From an uncultured Verrucomicrobiota bacterium (GTDB taxonomy: Bacteria; Verrucomicrobiota; Kiritimatiellia; RFP12; UBA1067), in assembly GCA_945947925.1 (NCBI GenBank), contig CAMEZU010000104.1:1-6560 (forward strand): a DNA stretch of 6,560 bases. The letters run 5' to 3'. The notes beneath the pieces were generated by a model, which saw only the letters and a program-made list of their open reading frames with translations, made no database searches and was not told the origin of the DNA. Of the stretch, positions 6,301 through 6,560 are shown piece by piece (the first letter of the stretch is position 1; every line of letters begins with the position of its first letter). Position numbers and translations under genes: made by a program.

Positions 6301-6560
6301 TCTCATGGCCCGGCATCAGGCTACGCACCTCCTGTCCGCCGACCGCGAACGTACACGTCTTCCCACCCAGTCCCGCGATGACCGGCGACGCCCAGTCGAA
6401 GGTCAGTCTGCCCCGTCCGGCCACCTGTGCCGTCAGAGTCGTCAGGGGCTTCAGGATGAAGTTCTCCGTCCATGCCGACGTCCCCTCCTCGTTCGTCCAG
6501 CCTTCACTGGCGAGCGCGAGCGGCACGGGCTCGGCATAGCCGGGGTCCTCCGGCTCCTCG
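3329..6560 (-). CDS. Large modular surface-type protein with Ig-like/MBG repeats, 5'-partial
   Basis: Function is not recognised. The frame is open to the right window edge, so only the C-terminal 1076 residues are seen. A GTG at 6526 could be read as a start, but eleven in-frame residues precede it (ending PGYAEP) and resemble a later Pro/Glu linker, so I treat it as internal. Residues are numbered from that GTG. In order: two beta-sandwich repeats (3-108, 124-237), MBG/YDG-like modules (247-569), sixteen Asp (576-591), three putative-Ig modules with SGLPxGLKL-type cores (601-846), and a C-terminal domain (851-1065) ending ...FLFLEADEGKP. No transmembrane helix, sortase motif or other C-terminal anchor is visible. 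The signal peptide, if any, lies outside the window. The composition (short beta-strands, Gly/Thr/Val/Ala-rich, few Cys) fits a secreted or surface protein, possibly adhesive or structural; that is inference. The stop overlaps the uvrA start. The CDS is near certain; the role is unknown. Confidence 0.9.
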   Translation of the reverse strand, partial: EEPEDPGYAEPVPLALASEGWTNEEGTSAWTENFILKPLTTLTAQVAGRGRLTFDWASPVIAGLGGKTCTFAVGGQEVRSLMPGHETVVIPIDGTEGTALAWKRVSDASPVTVSNVQWEAKLPPREPEPVEPQPVTLSTDGWLALESDAVRCEEGEAKDVLPGEVEGPGTLTFRWMADADGAADASGVCAFLTNGVEAVDRLQADGAWRSVAVTVDASSNEAKTSLAWQRLGEVCPRVSVADVVWQSVPPPDPIPVCALYHVEEDLTYDGREKTGVVAIAGCTLSAQRATAAGDYEAVATLNEGAVWWDGGTEATRTVAWTIARGVYDMSGVLFDSATVVADGRPKSLAVTGALPAGVTVSYEGNGETACGSYSVIASFAGDADNYEAIPSLEATLSIVSPFGETGACEPGTSELEPGALSFFDVVAEYDGQPHGPDAEALAAAFAAYARPPLTVDYASERTAAAEAWQAEPIGLRDVGTTTVWYRVATESFGDFVHAVRVTVTPRDLASVTVEPIPDQTWAGEPLRPVPVVRDGEPSLVTEKDYAISYADNAGAGLATVILTGCGNYVGTKSATFVIAPAKEEPGDDDDDDDDDDDDDDDDGDFVDARQLEPFAVPLTDLGVPAPGPKATVKAEGLPNGLKLAKVSGVWTISGTPKETLDGVTRRAYVRVTENKVPSLYVLGLRVLPADAAWTDSVGVPVERELDGVTAASGLPSGVRFKAGVCAGTPTKPGVFTVTLTKTDKTKEKAFWTIEPAVTPTCAVGIDTSLPQEAARTVVRQGVAYAWPIEATAGASVTASGLPAGLKLAKTPVKENGKIVRYEYALTGAPTKDGEFVTTFKTKLGAVTTVTTEAFSVRPLPVWAVGTFNGGGADGQVTLTVSKVGKLSGKAQADGLTWTLAAAAFAAYDAERDAYDADLVAKSGKLVRTVAVTFTADEVGGLAVADAFEVRQNNWKTEPWKTLAKAFAAAEAVAYAPFGRPDDTVSLKVATSGTVTLKGSFVIGENPRTGAPVRYAASGSAVLCPIGQPDAAGAFPADVLVSFPPKKDKLPDGYVACVRLHWTGNRFLFLEADEGKP
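3332..3976 (-). other. C-terminal beta-rich domain of unknown function in the large protein
   Basis: Residues 851-1065 form a terminal domain of about 215 aa that I cannot name. The first half has GTFNGGGADGQVTLTVS, KVGKLSGKAQ and LTWTLAAAAF. It is followed by KLVRTVAVTF and a Trp/Lys-rich segment (QNNWKTEPWKTLAKAF). The second half repeats the scheme: DDTVSLKVATSGTVTLKGSF, then ASGSAVLCPIG, FPADVLVSFPPKK and GYVACVRLHW. Alternating short strands and Gly-Lys turns suggest a beta-sandwich or barrel made of two related halves. I see no catalytic motif. Confidence 0.5.
3333..3343 (-). promoter_or_regulatory. Ribosome binding site and translational-coupling region of uvrA
   Basis: On the minus strand the uvrA ATG is preceded by GAAGGGAAGCC, a purine-rich Shine-Dalgarno-like stretch a few bases upstream. 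It lies inside the last codons of the large protein. That gene's TGA shares bases with the uvrA ATG (ATGA, 3332-3329). This supports ATG at 3332 as the true uvrA start and suggests re-initiation by terminating ribosomes. No separate uvrA promoter was recognised nearby. Confidence 0.65.
3989..4726 (-). other. Three putative-Ig (He_PIG-like) modules in the large protein
   Basis: Residues 601-677, 682-745 and 767-846 each carry a version of the putative-Ig core: EGLPNGLKLAK followed by WTISGTP; SGLPSGVRFKAG followed by CAGTPTKPGVFTVTL; SGLPAGLKLAK followed by YALTGAPTKDGEF. The order 'GLPxGL..L', 'G.I.GTPT..G.F.VT' is the known hallmark of He_PIG-type domains, found in secreted bacterial proteins. 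The middle copy is short, about 64 residues. Borders are approximate. Confidence 0.7.
4754..4801 (-). repeat. Asp16 linker encoded by a GAC/GAT triplet tract
   Basis: Sixteen consecutive Asp codons, a mix of GAC and GAT, lie between the MBG-like and putative-Ig modules and are flanked by Gly on each side. Ten are GAC and six are GAT, so the tract is an interrupted trinucleotide repeat and not a pure one. It probably forms an extended acidic linker that could bind divalent cations. Being a triplet tract, it can change length without breaking the frame. Confidence 0.95.
4820..5788 (-). other. MBG/YDG-like Ig-fold modules in the large protein
   Basis: Residues 247-569 hold about four consecutive modules of the MBG/YDG-like bacterial Ig type. 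The first has LTYDGREKT, then AGDYEA, and ends VAWTIA. The second has VVADGRPKSLAVTG, LPAGVTVSYEGN, GSYSVIASF and DNYEAIPSLEATLSI. The third has VAEYDGQPHG, DVGTTTVWYRV and ends VTVTP. The fourth has DYAISYADNAGAGLATVILTG followed by GNYVGTKSATFVI, a typical MBG ending. Such modules are usually tandem stalk or adhesion domains of secreted bacterial proteins. The third is the most diverged, with an Ala-rich insert (EALAAAFAAYARP). Boundaries are by eye. Confidence 0.6.
5816..6520 (-). other. Two tandem beta-sandwich repeats in the large protein
   Basis: Residues 3-108 and 124-237 align as two diverged copies of a module of about 105-115 aa. Each opens with LxxxGW, has a central GxGxLTFxW strand (GRGRLTFDW, GPGTLTFRW), a later LAWxR strand (ALAWKR, SLAWQR), and ends in a V-x-x-V-x-W strand (VSNVQW, VADVVW). 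A Pro/Glu linker (REPEPVEPQP) separates them, and a similar Pro/Glu stretch precedes the first. The pattern recalls the 'GPGTLSFWW...HTLxWxYxKD...WVDxVxW' repeats common in Verrucomicrobia/Kiritimatiellota surface proteins; that comparison is from memory. More copies may lie upstream of the window. Confidence 0.65.

Noticed and set aside
6524..6526. GTG at 6526 as the true start of the large protein
   Set aside because: The frame stays open upstream to the window edge, with a Pro/Glu linker like the one between the two following repeats, and no signal peptide follows the GTG. The gene most likely begins outside the window.

Overview
The window looks like a chromosomal fragment of a GC-rich bacterium. 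It has one universal housekeeping gene (uvrA), a very large modular surface-type protein, and an intergenic region filled by structured repeats. The large protein combines Verrucomicrobia-like beta-sandwich repeats (GxGxLTFxW ... LAWxR ... VxxVxW), MBG/YDG-like modules, 'SGLPxGLKL' putative-Ig modules and an Asp-rich linker. Together with high GC and the short-repeat tracts inside uvrA, this most resembles the Kiritimatiellota/Lentisphaerota/Verrucomicrobiota (PVC) group, possibly a gut-associated Kiritimatiellae. That placement is inference from protein style; no search was run.

Layout: both genes are on the minus strand and read right to left. From the right edge to 3329 runs the C-terminal 1076 residues of a large multidomain protein whose N-terminus lies outside the window. 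Its stop codon overlaps the start of uvrA by 4 bp (ATGA), so the two genes look co-transcribed and translationally coupled. uvrA (507-3332, 941 aa) is complete, with all expected ATPase and zinc motifs. Its two inter-domain linkers have picked up low-complexity DNA: a 7-bp tandem repeat at 1480-1512 and an octamer-like tract at about 1981-2007, both translated in frame.

The leftmost 506 bp contain no credible gene. About 45-431 is occupied by two diverged copies of one element of about 180 bp, placed tail to tail (copy A on plus, 45-226; copy B on minus, 431-252). Each copy can be drawn as an outer stem P1 enclosing a small hairpin P2 and a long hairpin P3, followed by an invariant hairpin P4, with CACNGAAA-type boxes at the junctions. 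Stems P1, P2 and P3 differ in sequence between the copies but keep their pairing. This is the most interesting signal in the window: an apparently uncharacterised structured repeat, either a mobile palindromic element or a structured RNA.

The two genes have no evident functional link. UvrA starts nucleotide excision repair in the cytoplasm, while the upstream protein looks extracellular or cell-surface. Their coupling is probably positional.
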